Below, one piece after another: positions 17,105 through 24,501 of a stretch of 64,000 bases of DNA. Source of the stretch: Alphaproteobacteria bacterium (GTDB taxonomy: Bacteria; Pseudomonadota; Alphaproteobacteria; CAAGCB01; CAG-977). The notes beneath the pieces were generated by a model, which was given only the letters and a program-made list of their open reading frames with translations, did not search any database and was not told where the DNA came from. A program made the translations under genes and the position numbers. The stretch is from contig CAAGCB010000044.1 of assembly GCA_900768185.1 (NCBI GenBank), forward strand, positions 1-64,000, read 5' to 3'. Numbering within the stretch: position 1 is the first letter of the stretch; each line of letters opens with the position of its first letter.

Positions 17105-17700
17105 GGTTGACCTTTCTGTTGTTTGATCCAGCGCAAAACGGTTTCGCGTCCCGTCCGTCCGCTTTTTTCGGGGTGGAACTGCGTCGCCGTGACGTTGCCC
17201 GATTTGACGGCGGCGGTAAAGGGGATATGATAATTCGCCGTCGCGCAAACGACGGACGGGTCGTCGCACACGGCGTGATAGGAATTGACGAAATAGTAAT
17301 AATCGGCGGTCAGGCAGGAATCTTTTTGTGTTAAATCGATATTGTTCCAGCCGATTTGAGGGATCTTGCCCTGCGTAAAGCGAACGATTTTACCCTTTAA
17401 AACGCCTAAACCGGCGATGCCCGGCGCTTCTTCGGAGGAATCGAACAGCACCTGCAAACCGACGCAAATGCCCAGAAAAGGGACGTTGCGGGCGATAGAA
17501 CGGCGCAAAGGTTCCGCCAAACCGTTGAACGTCAGGGCGTTCATAACCTGTCCGAAATGTCCTTGTCCGGGGAAAATGATTTTATCGGCGGCGGCGATAT
17601 CGGCGGGCTTGTCCGAAACGATATAGGGGCAATCGATTGAATCCAGCAGGTTGGCGACGCTTTTCAGATTTCCGCCGCCGTAATTCAGAACAGTCAGCAT
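17098..17700 (-). CDS. hisH: Imidazole glycerol phosphate synthase, glutaminase subunit
   Basis: 200 residues, class I glutamine amidotransferase. The nucleophile is in LGICVGLQVLF, and QFHPEKSG gives the His and Glu of the triad. Forms a heterodimer with HisF. hisA, hisB and the other histidine genes are absent on both sides, so the his pathway is scattered or this pair is a second copy. HisH/HisF pairs also serve sugar amidation with WbpG-type partners, but no such gene is near. Confidence 0.94.
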   Translation of the reverse strand: MLTVLNYGGGNLKSVANLLDSIDCPYIVSDKPADIAAADKIIFPGQGHFGQVMNALTFNGLAEPLRRSIARNVPFLGICVGLQVLFDSSEEAPGIAGLGVLKGKIVRFTQGKIPQIGWNNIDLTQKDSCLTADYYYFVNSYHAVCDDPSVVCATANYHIPFTAAVKSGNVTATQFHPEKSGRTGRETVLRWIKQQKGQPC

Positions 17701-17789
17701 GAATGCCCTTTCCTTGATATGAAACGAAACCGCGCGCACAATAGCACTCTTTGCCTCAAAAGAAAAGCCGCATAAGGGTGAAAAAGTTA

Positions 17790-17818
17790 TTGCAAAACGC
17801 GAAATAAGGGGATATAAA
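17790..17818 (+). promoter_or_regulatory. Promoter of tRNA-Lys
   Basis: TTGCAA (17790-17795), 17-base spacer, TATAAA (17813-17818), 14 bases before the tRNA. Confidence 0.65.
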
Positions 17819-17832
17819 CGTTTCTGCTTTGC

Positions 17833-17908
<76 letters not shown>

Positions 17909-17911
17909 TAT

Positions 17912-17941
17912 AAAAAAACCGTCCGACAGGGCGGTTTTTTT
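17912..17941 (+). terminator. Terminator of tRNA-Lys
   Basis: AAAACCGTCC and GGGCGGTTTT pair around GACA (one G-T pair), then a T run. This hairpin is inside the first copy of a 70-bp direct repeat. Confidence 0.8.
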
Positions 17942-17989
17942 ATATGGTGGCGTGGCGCGGGGAAGAAGCCGCAAGCGGGTTCGGTCGCC
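17920..17989 (+). repeat. 70-bp direct repeat, copy 1 (tRNA-Lys downstream flank)
   Basis: The 70 bases starting CGTCCGACAGGGCGG and ending GGTTCGGTCGCC recur at 18083-18152 with one difference (GCAAGC against GCGAGC). The period is 163 bases. The 430-base stretch 17909-18338 holds no gene: it contains this repeat, a CCCCTTTAAGGGG palindrome near 18027, and, just before copy 2, a degenerate echo of the tRNA 3' end (AATCCCTTATCACTCG against AATCCCTCATCACCC). Confidence 0.9.
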
Positions 17990-18082
17990 GCAGGCGACGG
18001 CGCGCAGGCGTTTTACGCCGAGCGACCCCTTTAAGGGGTGAGCGACAGCGAACAATCCCTTATCACTCGTTTTTAAGATTTT

Positions 18083-18152
18083 CGTCCGACAGGGCGGTTT
18101 TTTTATATGGTGGCGTGGCGCGGGGAAGAAGCCGCGAGCGGGTTCGGTCGCC
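18083..18152 (+). repeat. 70-bp direct repeat, copy 2
   Basis: Second copy of the tRNA-Lys downstream flank, 69 of 70 bases identical to 17920-17989. The preceding tRNA-like remnant suggests a tandem duplication of the tRNA 3' end and terminator followed by decay of the tRNA part. Confidence 0.9.
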
Positions 18153-18277
18153 TCTAATAATGCGGCATTCCGCCTGTTTCGCCGCCAAAAGAATCGAAAT
18201 TGCGGAAAATCAAAAGGGGGGGCGGCAATCCGTCGCCGTCGCGCATGTTCTCAGGCGGTCTTAATCTTTTTCACGGC

Positions 18278-18306
18278 TTGAAAATCAGATGGTTCGTTCC
18301 TACTTT
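18278..18306 (+). promoter_or_regulatory. Probable promoter of hdeD-like gene
   Basis: TTGAAA (18278-18283), 17-base spacer, TACTTT (18301-18306), 32 bases before the gene start. Confidence 0.45.
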
Positions 18307-18338
18307 TAATAAAGTTTTTTTGTAAAGGAGAATGAAAA

Positions 18339-18872
18339 ATGATTGTTGTGAACGACCGCCCCGTTAAAATCGGCAGGGGTGTTTTGTTTCTGGGCATTTT
18401 GATGATACTGGCGGGGGTGTTTGTCTGTTTTAATCCCGACACGGTGCTGATGGCGATGGCGTTGTGGCTGGGCGTTTTGTTTTTAATGGGCGGCGTCGGT
18501 TATCTGTCGGCGTTTGCGACGTTTAAAACGGGCGGGTTGCTGGCTTTGGGGTTGTTGGATTCGCTGGTCGGTCTGATTCTGGTGTCGAATTTGGGCGTAA
18601 CCGCCGTGACGTTTCCGATTTTGCTGGCGGTTTGGGTGCTGTGCGTCGGCATTATTCAAATAGCGTTCGGCGTTGACGCCAAAGCCGCGGGGCTGGCATC
18701 GTGGAAATGGACGTTGGGATCGGGCGTCTTGGGCGTTTTGGCGGGATTGCTGATGCTGGCGCACCCGATGATCGGCGCGTTCGCCATTTCTTTCGTTTTG
18801 GGCGGATACTTTATTCTGTACGGCGCGATGTCAATCGCCGAATACAGGGCGTTGAAGGGATTTTCGCATTGA
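18339..18872 (+). CDS. HdeD-family (DUF308) membrane protein
   Basis: 177 residues with six transmembrane helices arranged as three hairpins, the DUF308 layout. Typical segments are ILMILAGVFVCFNPDTVLMA, LLDSLVGLILVSN and GGYFILYGAMSIAEYRALKG. In E. coli HdeD contributes to acid resistance at high cell density; elsewhere the role is unknown. AAAGGAG lies before the ATG. A strong hairpin separates it from the convergent P-type ATPase gene. Confidence 0.85.
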   Translation: MIVVNDRPVKIGRGVLFLGILMILAGVFVCFNPDTVLMAMALWLGVLFLMGGVGYLSAFATFKTGGLLALGLLDSLVGLILVSNLGVTAVTFPILLAVWVLCVGIIQIAFGVDAKAAGLASWKWTLGSGVLGVLAGLLMLAHPMIGAFAISFVLGGYFILYGAMSIAEYRALKGFSH

Positions 18873-18877
18873 AAAAC

Positions 18878-18909
18878 AAAAGAGGGGGAAGTCGTTTCCC
18901 CCCTCTTTT
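18878..18909. terminator. Bidirectional terminator between hdeD-like gene and P-type ATPase
   Basis: AAAAGAGGGGGAA and TTTCCCCCCTCTTTT form a long stem around GTCG, with A and T runs on both sides, between two converging stops (18872 and 18916). Confidence 0.85.
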
Positions 18910-18915
18910 CCCGTT

Positions 18916-20799
18916 TTAGGGCGCGGGCTTGACGGACAGCGCGCGCATGGCGTTCAGCACAGCCAGAACCAGCACGCCGACATCGGCGAACACCGCCGCG
19001 CCCATGCTTGCCAGACCAAAAGCGCCCGCGATCAGACAAGCCGCCTTGATCCCGACGGCAAAGACGATGTTTTCGCGCACAATGCGCAAACATTTGCGCG
19101 ACAAACGGATCGCCGTCGCGATTTTCAACGGATCGTCGTCCATTAAAACGACATCGGCGGCTTCGATCGCGGCGTCGGATCCGATCGCCCCCATCGCGAT
19201 GCCGATGTCCGCGCGCGCCAGAACGGGCGCGTCGTTGATGCCGTCCCCGACAAAAGCGAGCTTTTCCCCCGCGGATTGTCGTTTCATCAGTTCTTCCACT
19301 CTTTCGACTTTTGCTGCGGGCAACAGTTCCGCATGCACTTCGTCGATATGCAAATACGCGCCGACTTGATTTGCGACGGCGGTTCTGTCGCCCGTCAGCA
19401 TGACCGTTTTTTTTACGCCCGCCGCTTTCAGGGCTCGGATCGCGGCTTCGGACTGCGGTTTGATTTGGTCGGCGATGACGATGTGTCCCGCGTATTTGCC
19501 GTTGATTGCGGTGTGAACAATCGTTCCCGCGCTGTGGCAAGGCATGCTGTCGATGTGCAGTTCGCGCATCAGTTTGTCGTTTCCCGCCGCGAATTTTTTG
19601 CCGTCAACGCGGGCGACAACGCCGCCTCCGCCTATTTCGCGAATGTCCGAAACGCGCGACAGATCGCTTTTTTGCCCGCACGCGCGCCGAATGCTTTTAC
19701 CGATCGGGTGCGTTGAACCGCTTTCCGCCAAAGCGGCGTATTCGATCAGCAAATCTTTGTTTATTTTATTGTGATGAACGTCTTGGACTTCGAAAACGCC
19801 GCGAGTCAGCGTTCCCGTTTTGTCAAACACGACCGTTTTCGTTTTTGCCAGTGTTTCCAAATAGTTCGCGCCTTTGATTAAGATGCCGGCTTTGCCGGCG
19901 CCGCCGATGCCCGCAAAAAAGCTCAGCGGTATGCTGACGACCAGAGCGCACGGACAGCTGACGACCAGAAAAATCAAAGCGCGATAGAGCCAATCCTCCC
20001 ACAACGCCGCCTGTCCCGCCCAAATCGAAAACAGCGGCGGCAAAATCGCCAAAGCCGCAGCTCCGCAACATACGGCGGGCGTGTACACGCGGGCGAATTT
20101 CGAAATGAACCGTTCTGATTTCGCTTTGCGCGCGGCGGCGTTTTCCAGCAAATCAAGAATTTTTGAAACGGTCGATTCGCCGAACGCTTTTGTCGTTTTG
20201 ATTTTCAAAACGCCGCCGATGTTGACCGATCCGCTGTAAATTTCATCGCCGACGCCGATTTCGCGGGGGACGCTTTCGCCCGTCAACGCCGCCGTGTTCA
20301 AGGACGAACACCCTGAAACGACGATGCCGTCCAGCGGCACCTTTTCACCGGACAAAACGACGATTTCATCATCAACGCGCACCGTTTCGGGTTTGACGCG
20401 CTCAAGCTTCCCGTTTATTTCGACGTTGGCGTAGTCCGGACGTATATTCATCAGCGCGGCGATGTTCGCGCGGCTTTTGCCGACGGCGAAGTCTTCGAAC
20501 AATTCGCCGATTTGGAAAAACAGCATGACGGCGACGGCTTCGGTGTAGTCGCCTGTTTTGAAAACCGCCAGAACGATTGCGCCGACGGTTGCGACGACCA
20601 TTAAAAAGCCTTCGTCGAAAAAGTCGCCTTTGACAATGTTTTCAATCGATTCGGCAACGACATCGTACCCGATAATCAGGTAGGCGGTCATATACGCCGC
20701 AAAACGCACGGCTCCCGTCGTTTCCGCAAAGTGCAGTCCGATCAGCATCAACGCGGCGGCGATAATGCGCCCCGACATGATTTTTTGCGCCTTGTTCAT
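18916..20799 (-). CDS. zntA: Heavy-metal P1B-type ATPase (Zn/Cd/Pb exporter, ZntA/CadA type)
   Basis: 627 residues. Transmembrane helices, actuator loop TGESVPREIG, metal-binding SCPCALVVSIPL in the membrane, phosphorylation site DKTGTLTRGVFE (D326), HPIGKSI, TGDRTAV and GDGINDAPVLARADIGIAMG. The CPC motif with a late Lys/Asp-type helix fits divalent Zn/Cd/Pb export. Unusual: the protein starts directly at the first membrane helices and has no N-terminal CxxC (HMA) metal domain. GGAG precedes the ATG. It is transcribed divergently from an ArsR regulator, with an inverted repeat between them. Confidence 0.92.
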   Translation of the reverse strand: MNKAQKIMSGRIIAAALMLIGLHFAETTGAVRFAAYMTAYLIIGYDVVAESIENIVKGDFFDEGFLMVVATVGAIVLAVFKTGDYTEAVAVMLFFQIGELFEDFAVGKSRANIAALMNIRPDYANVEINGKLERVKPETVRVDDEIVVLSGEKVPLDGIVVSGCSSLNTAALTGESVPREIGVGDEIYSGSVNIGGVLKIKTTKAFGESTVSKILDLLENAAARKAKSERFISKFARVYTPAVCCGAAALAILPPLFSIWAGQAALWEDWLYRALIFLVVSCPCALVVSIPLSFFAGIGGAGKAGILIKGANYLETLAKTKTVVFDKTGTLTRGVFEVQDVHHNKINKDLLIEYAALAESGSTHPIGKSIRRACGQKSDLSRVSDIREIGGGGVVARVDGKKFAAGNDKLMRELHIDSMPCHSAGTIVHTAINGKYAGHIVIADQIKPQSEAAIRALKAAGVKKTVMLTGDRTAVANQVGAYLHIDEVHAELLPAAKVERVEELMKRQSAGEKLAFVGDGINDAPVLARADIGIAMGAIGSDAAIEAADVVLMDDDPLKIATAIRLSRKCLRIVRENIVFAVGIKAACLIAGAFGLASMGAAVFADVGVLVLAVLNAMRALSVKPAP

Positions 20800-20818
20800 A
20801 GCGGATTCTCCTTTAACA

Positions 20819-20836
20819 ATTAAGCAATCGTTTAAT
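20819..20836. promoter_or_regulatory. Operator for the ArsR/SmtB regulator
   Basis: ATTAA (20819-20823), 8 bases, TTAAT (20832-20836): an 18-bp inverted repeat in the zntA-arsR intergenic region, about 20 bases upstream of the zntA start. ATTAAG recurs at 20838-20843. Size and place fit an ArsR/SmtB operator. Confidence 0.5.
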
Positions 20837-20935
20837 CATTAAGATAGGGCAAACCTTTCAACCTGTCAACAAAAAGAATGGTTCGTCTTTGTCCGATTTG
20901 TGGTAAAGTTGTCGCAAAGGGTGAAAGGAAACGCC

Positions 20936-21289
20936 ATGCAGCTGCCGCACAATCACGGACAAAGCGTCGAACACGATTTCGACCACATGCCGGAAACACG
21001 GGATTTTCAAGTGGTTTCGGATATTTTCAAACAACTGTGCGATACCAGCCGCGCGCGTATTTTCTGGCTGTTGTGTCATTGCGAGGAATGCGTGATCAAC
21101 ATTTCGGCGATGATGGAAATGTCCAGCCCCGCCGTGTCGCACCATTTGAAACAGCTGAAATCGGCGGGACTGATCACCGCGTCGCGCCGCGGCAAAGAGG
21201 TCTATTACAAAGCCGCCGTCACCGAACAGGCGGATTTGCTGCACCATATGATTGAAAAGCTGGTGGAAATATCCTGCCCCGATGAATGA
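20936..21289 (+). CDS. ArsR/SmtB-family metal-sensing repressor
   Basis: 117 residues. A winged helix (ISAMMEMSSPAVSHHLKQLK as recognition helix, then the wing SRRGKEVYYK) with potential metal ligands: a His-rich N-terminus (HNHGQSVEHDFDHM) and a Cys-rich alpha-3-like segment (LLCHCEECVIN). This combination resembles Zn/Cd/Pb sensors such as ZiaR or CadC that repress an adjacent P-type ATPase. ATG 20936 is chosen for the GAAAGGA upstream; a GTG at 20900 has no site. Divergent from zntA across an inverted repeat. Confidence 0.88.
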   Translation: MQLPHNHGQSVEHDFDHMPETRDFQVVSDIFKQLCDTSRARIFWLLCHCEECVINISAMMEMSSPAVSHHLKQLKSAGLITASRRGKEVYYKAAVTEQADLLHHMIEKLVEISCPDE

Positions 21290-21299
21290 TTATGCCGTA

Positions 21300-22217
21300 C
21301 TATTCCTCTTCCGGACGGAAATAGTCCATATCAACGGCTTTAATTCGGATCGTTTCTTTTGTTTTGACGCCGACATTGTGTTCTATCATCAATTTCGCCA
21401 GCTCGTCGCCGTCAATTAAACGGATGATCATGTTTTTTTTGGCGGCGTCCAATGCTTTTCTCTTGGCTTTTTCATCGAAAAAACTGGTGGTTATAAAAAC
21501 GCCCTTTGTGACTTCGGAACACCCTAGCGCCCCGACGAAATTTTGAATTTCTTTTTCGTTGATTTTATTGTCTGCGTACCGTTTCGCTTGCATATAAATT
21601 TTGGACAGTCCCAACGCGTCTTCGCAAATGATGCCGTCGACACCGCCATCATGACTTTTAGGAGTTGTTTCCCCGTTGCCGTAATTCATCGCTTTGAACA
21701 AATCTAAAATGATTTTTTCGAAATAGACAGGATCGGCATGCTTTAATTCGTCAAGCAAATCCGTTTTCAGTTTTTCACTTAAATCTCCAACGGCATTGTA
21801 CAGCTGAGTTTCCGGATCGGCTTCGTTCAAAGATAACGATGAAATTTCATGAGCTTCCGTTTTTTGAGGACGGGAATTCTCTAAAAAAGCGCAAAAGGAG
21901 GGATACCTTTTCAAGTATTCTCTGTCCAGTTTTTCGGGAGATTGTTTCAACAATTTCCGTCCTTCCGCAGTTGCGGTGTAAATTCCACGGCGCGCTTTTT
22001 CCAACAAACCCGCGCGATATAAATCGTAGACAGCCCAATGTGTCCTGTTATGCAAAGTTGTTTGACGACCGCTGGGAACGGTTTCTCGACGCTGTTCGGC
22101 AGTCAGATTTAAAGTGTTGGCAACATCGTTTTCAATATCGGCGACCTTTGCGGATTCGCGTTTGCAAACGGCGCGAAGAGCGGGCAGCATCATTTCTTGA
22201 AAATTGGGCAACATCAT
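21300..22217 (-). CDS. mrr: Mrr-type restriction endonuclease
   Basis: About 305 residues. The N-terminal winged-helix domain typical of Mrr (LPALRAVCKRESAKVADIEN region, HNRTHWAVYDLYRAGLLEK) is followed by a C-terminal PD-(D/E)xK nuclease: ILDLFKAMNYGNGE, GGVDGIICEDALGL (catalytic Asp) and YMQAKRYADN (Gln-x-Lys). Mrr enzymes cut methylated foreign DNA (type IV restriction). ATG 22217 or the adjacent 22214 is the start; ribosome site is weak. It lies 17 bases after the TolC-SPOR gene on the same strand, which may supply its promoter. Confidence 0.88.
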   Translation of the reverse strand: MMLPNFQEMMLPALRAVCKRESAKVADIENDVANTLNLTAEQRRETVPSGRQTTLHNRTHWAVYDLYRAGLLEKARRGIYTATAEGRKLLKQSPEKLDREYLKRYPSFCAFLENSRPQKTEAHEISSLSLNEADPETQLYNAVGDLSEKLKTDLLDELKHADPVYFEKIILDLFKAMNYGNGETTPKSHDGGVDGIICEDALGLSKIYMQAKRYADNKINEKEIQNFVGALGCSEVTKGVFITTSFFDEKAKRKALDAAKKNMIIRLIDGDELAKLMIEHNVGVKTKETIRIKAVDMDYFRPEEE

Positions 22218-22234
22218 AGAAAATCCAGAAAAAA

Positions 22235-24166
22235 TCAGCGTTTTGAAATCAGGCAGGTTTTCAGTTCCGCGTTCAGACGGGCGCAAATGTTTTTCAGCCG
22301 TTTTTCCGTGTCCGCGACGAATGTTCTGAACCGTTTTGTTTTACCGATCTTGACTTCGCGGAAAATCGGCGAATAGGCTTTCAGTTCCGCGTTCGCGGCG
22401 GTCAATTCGCGCCAATAGCTTTGCGCGTTGTCCAGCCGTTCAAACGACGACAGTTGCAACAGACGGAAATTTTCGGGCAAAGCGGACGGAACGGATTTCG
22501 GGACGGCGGGCTTTTTGACGGCGGAAACGGCGCCCGTCAAAACCAGCGGAGCGTTCGGATCTTTGGACGCGGACGGTTTGCGGAGGCTTTCTTTGCGCGC
22601 TTTGACGCCGGACATCAGCGCCGCGCGTTCTTCGGTGGAAAAGACGGCTTGCGCCGATTTTTCCGAAGCGGGACGGTCGTAGGACACGTCTTTAAAGCCG
22701 CGGGGCGCGTTGCGCGACAGGTTGTCTTCCAATGTCTGCGCCAATGAATCGACGCTTGCGCGAACGGTAAAGCGGGGCAGGGGATCAACGCCCAAAGCCA
22801 CGAACAGATTGCTTTCGGCGGCTTTGTAATCGGCGTAGGCGAAATCGCGCTTCAAGTGCGACGCCAATTTTTCGACGGCGGCGAACAACGTTTCGCGGCG
22901 GTCGCGATCGTTTCGGGCGTCGGCGTCATAGGCGCGCGTCCACAATCCGTCGTCCACTTTTTGCATGGAACGGGCGACTTCGAACGCTTCGGCGGATTGG
23001 CGCAGTTCCAGATAGGACACGTTCACTTGCGTCATGACCGCCATCGTCATCGCCAGACGGCGCAGACGTTCCAGTTCCTGTTTGTCATGCGCGCGGCGGA
23101 TCGCTTCCGGACGCGCGAACAGATCCAGCAGATTCCATGTTACGCCGATCCCCGCGTTCGCCCAGTTTTTGTTGCGCAGATAGGAATTGGAATTGTAATT
23201 CACGCCCGCGTTGAACTCAATTCCGGGGAACAGGCGCAAAAATTCCTTGCGGGCTTCGGCGGCGGCGATGCGGGCTTCGTAATCGTTGACGCGCAATTCG
23301 GGACGGTTGACCAAAGCGAACTGTTCCAGATTGATTTGTCCCAGATCGTGAACGATTTGCGGGTGGTCGACTTCGGGCGGAACGTCCAAAACGAAATCGG
23401 CGGTCGGCGGCAGGTTCATCAACGCCGCCAGTTCGGCTTTGGCGGTCAAGATGTCGTCGCGCATGTCCGTCAGTTTTTTCAGCGCGGTCAGCAGGCGTTT
23501 TTGTTCTTTCAGCTGATCCACGGTTTTATTGGCGACGTCGCGGGCGTTGACGCGCACCAATTCGTCCTGCGTCGCGCCGATCAGAACCGCCATGTCGGCG
23601 ACGACGCGCTGAGCCGCCGCCGCTTTCCAAAACGCGGCGCGCACGTCGTGAACGATTTGCTGAACGGATTTGCGGCGGATTTCCTCGGCGATGTAGTGGC
23701 GGTCGGACGCCTGTTTGGCGTTGACATAGCTGATGCCGAAATCCAACACGTTGAACGCCATTTGCAAGTTTGCGCCGCGCACGGTTTTATCTTCGATATA
23801 GGATTCGTCCAATCCCGTCCCGCCGTCTTTGACGGGGTCGGCTGATACGGCAAGGCGTTTTGAACGCGTCGAAAATCCGCCGTTTGCCGCTATTTTCGGC
23901 AATAAATCAATGGAAGAAACGCCGTTTTCCATCGCCTGTTCCATCATGGCGACGCGTTGGGACGAATTATATTTGACGGCGCGGGCGACGGCTTCGTACA
24001 GGGTGACGGGTTTGGTGATTTCCTCTTGTCCGCGGAACAGTTCTGCGCGGTCGACGCCGGCGCGGGCGGAACGTTGCGCCAAAGTCGTCGGTTCCGTCTG
24101 CACGGCGCAGGACGCCGTTATCGAAACGAATAAAACGGTTGACAAAAACGTGTTTTTAAAACGCAT
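22235..24166 (-). CDS. TolC-family outer membrane protein with C-terminal SPOR-like domain
   Basis: 643 residues. A signal peptide ends near residue 20 (FVSITASCAVQ, possibly a weak lipobox around C20). Residues about 55-480 form two TolC/OEP repeats: TLYEAVARAVKYNSSQRVA, helices with QLKEQKRLLTALKKL and AELAALMNLPP, then NRPELRVNDYEARIAAAEAR and VTWNLLDLFARPEAIRRAHD. After a Pro/Ala/Lys linker, residues about 560-643 look like a SPOR domain (NFRLLQLSSFERLDNAQSYW ... RTFVADTEKRLKNICARL), which binds denuded peptidoglycan. The combination would tie an efflux channel to the septum or cell wall. No inner-membrane partner is adjacent; mrr follows. Confidence 0.75.
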   Translation of the reverse strand: MRFKNTFLSTVLFVSITASCAVQTEPTTLAQRSARAGVDRAELFRGQEEITKPVTLYEAVARAVKYNSSQRVAMMEQAMENGVSSIDLLPKIAANGGFSTRSKRLAVSADPVKDGGTGLDESYIEDKTVRGANLQMAFNVLDFGISYVNAKQASDRHYIAEEIRRKSVQQIVHDVRAAFWKAAAAQRVVADMAVLIGATQDELVRVNARDVANKTVDQLKEQKRLLTALKKLTDMRDDILTAKAELAALMNLPPTADFVLDVPPEVDHPQIVHDLGQINLEQFALVNRPELRVNDYEARIAAAEARKEFLRLFPGIEFNAGVNYNSNSYLRNKNWANAGIGVTWNLLDLFARPEAIRRAHDKQELERLRRLAMTMAVMTQVNVSYLELRQSAEAFEVARSMQKVDDGLWTRAYDADARNDRDRRETLFAAVEKLASHLKRDFAYADYKAAESNLFVALGVDPLPRFTVRASVDSLAQTLEDNLSRNAPRGFKDVSYDRPASEKSAQAVFSTEERAALMSGVKARKESLRKPSASKDPNAPLVLTGAVSAVKKPAVPKSVPSALPENFRLLQLSSFERLDNAQSYWRELTAANAELKAYSPIFREVKIGKTKRFRTFVADTEKRLKNICARLNAELKTCLISKR

Positions 24167-24216
24167 AAGGAAATCCCCGAAATGAAAAAGTCCCGAAACG
24201 GGTACGGTTTCATTTC

Positions 24217-24244
24217 AGAATACAGTATTCCGAGTCGCGTTCAA
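24217..24244 (-). promoter_or_regulatory. Promoter of the TolC-SPOR gene
   Basis: On the minus strand TTGAAC (24244-24239), 16-base spacer, TATTCT (24222-24217), about 50 bases before the start codon. Confidence 0.5.
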
Positions 24245-24291
24245 TCTTTTTTTTAGATTTTGGTAACTTTTTTGCCGAGTCGCGCCCCGTA

Positions 24292-24501
24292 TCACTTTTC
24301 GTCCGGCGCGGGGTTGACGGCGGGATCGGAAACGTATTTCGTGACGGGCGGTTCGGCGGCGTTCAGTTCGCCGATTTGCAGACCGCAGTAATCGCAATAA
24401 AATTCTTCGCGTTCGTCGAACCCGATTTCGTTATGCAAAACGGTGACTTGATTTGTTTTGCCGCAGTGAGGGCAGACGGCGGTGCGGATTTCCTGTCGCA
24501 T
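24292..24501 (-). CDS. Small zinc-ribbon protein
   Basis: 69 residues with two CxxC pairs, CPHC (10-13) and CDYC (37-40), separated by a beta-hairpin-like stretch: a single zinc ribbon with an acidic and proline-rich tail. No family recognised. ATG 24501 shares one base with the stop of the 775-residue gene upstream (TAATG), so the two are almost certainly cotranscribed and translationally coupled. Confidence 0.65.
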   Translation of the reverse strand: MRQEIRTAVCPHCGKTNQVTVLHNEIGFDEREEFYCDYCGLQIGELNAAEPPVTKYVSDPAVNPAPDEK

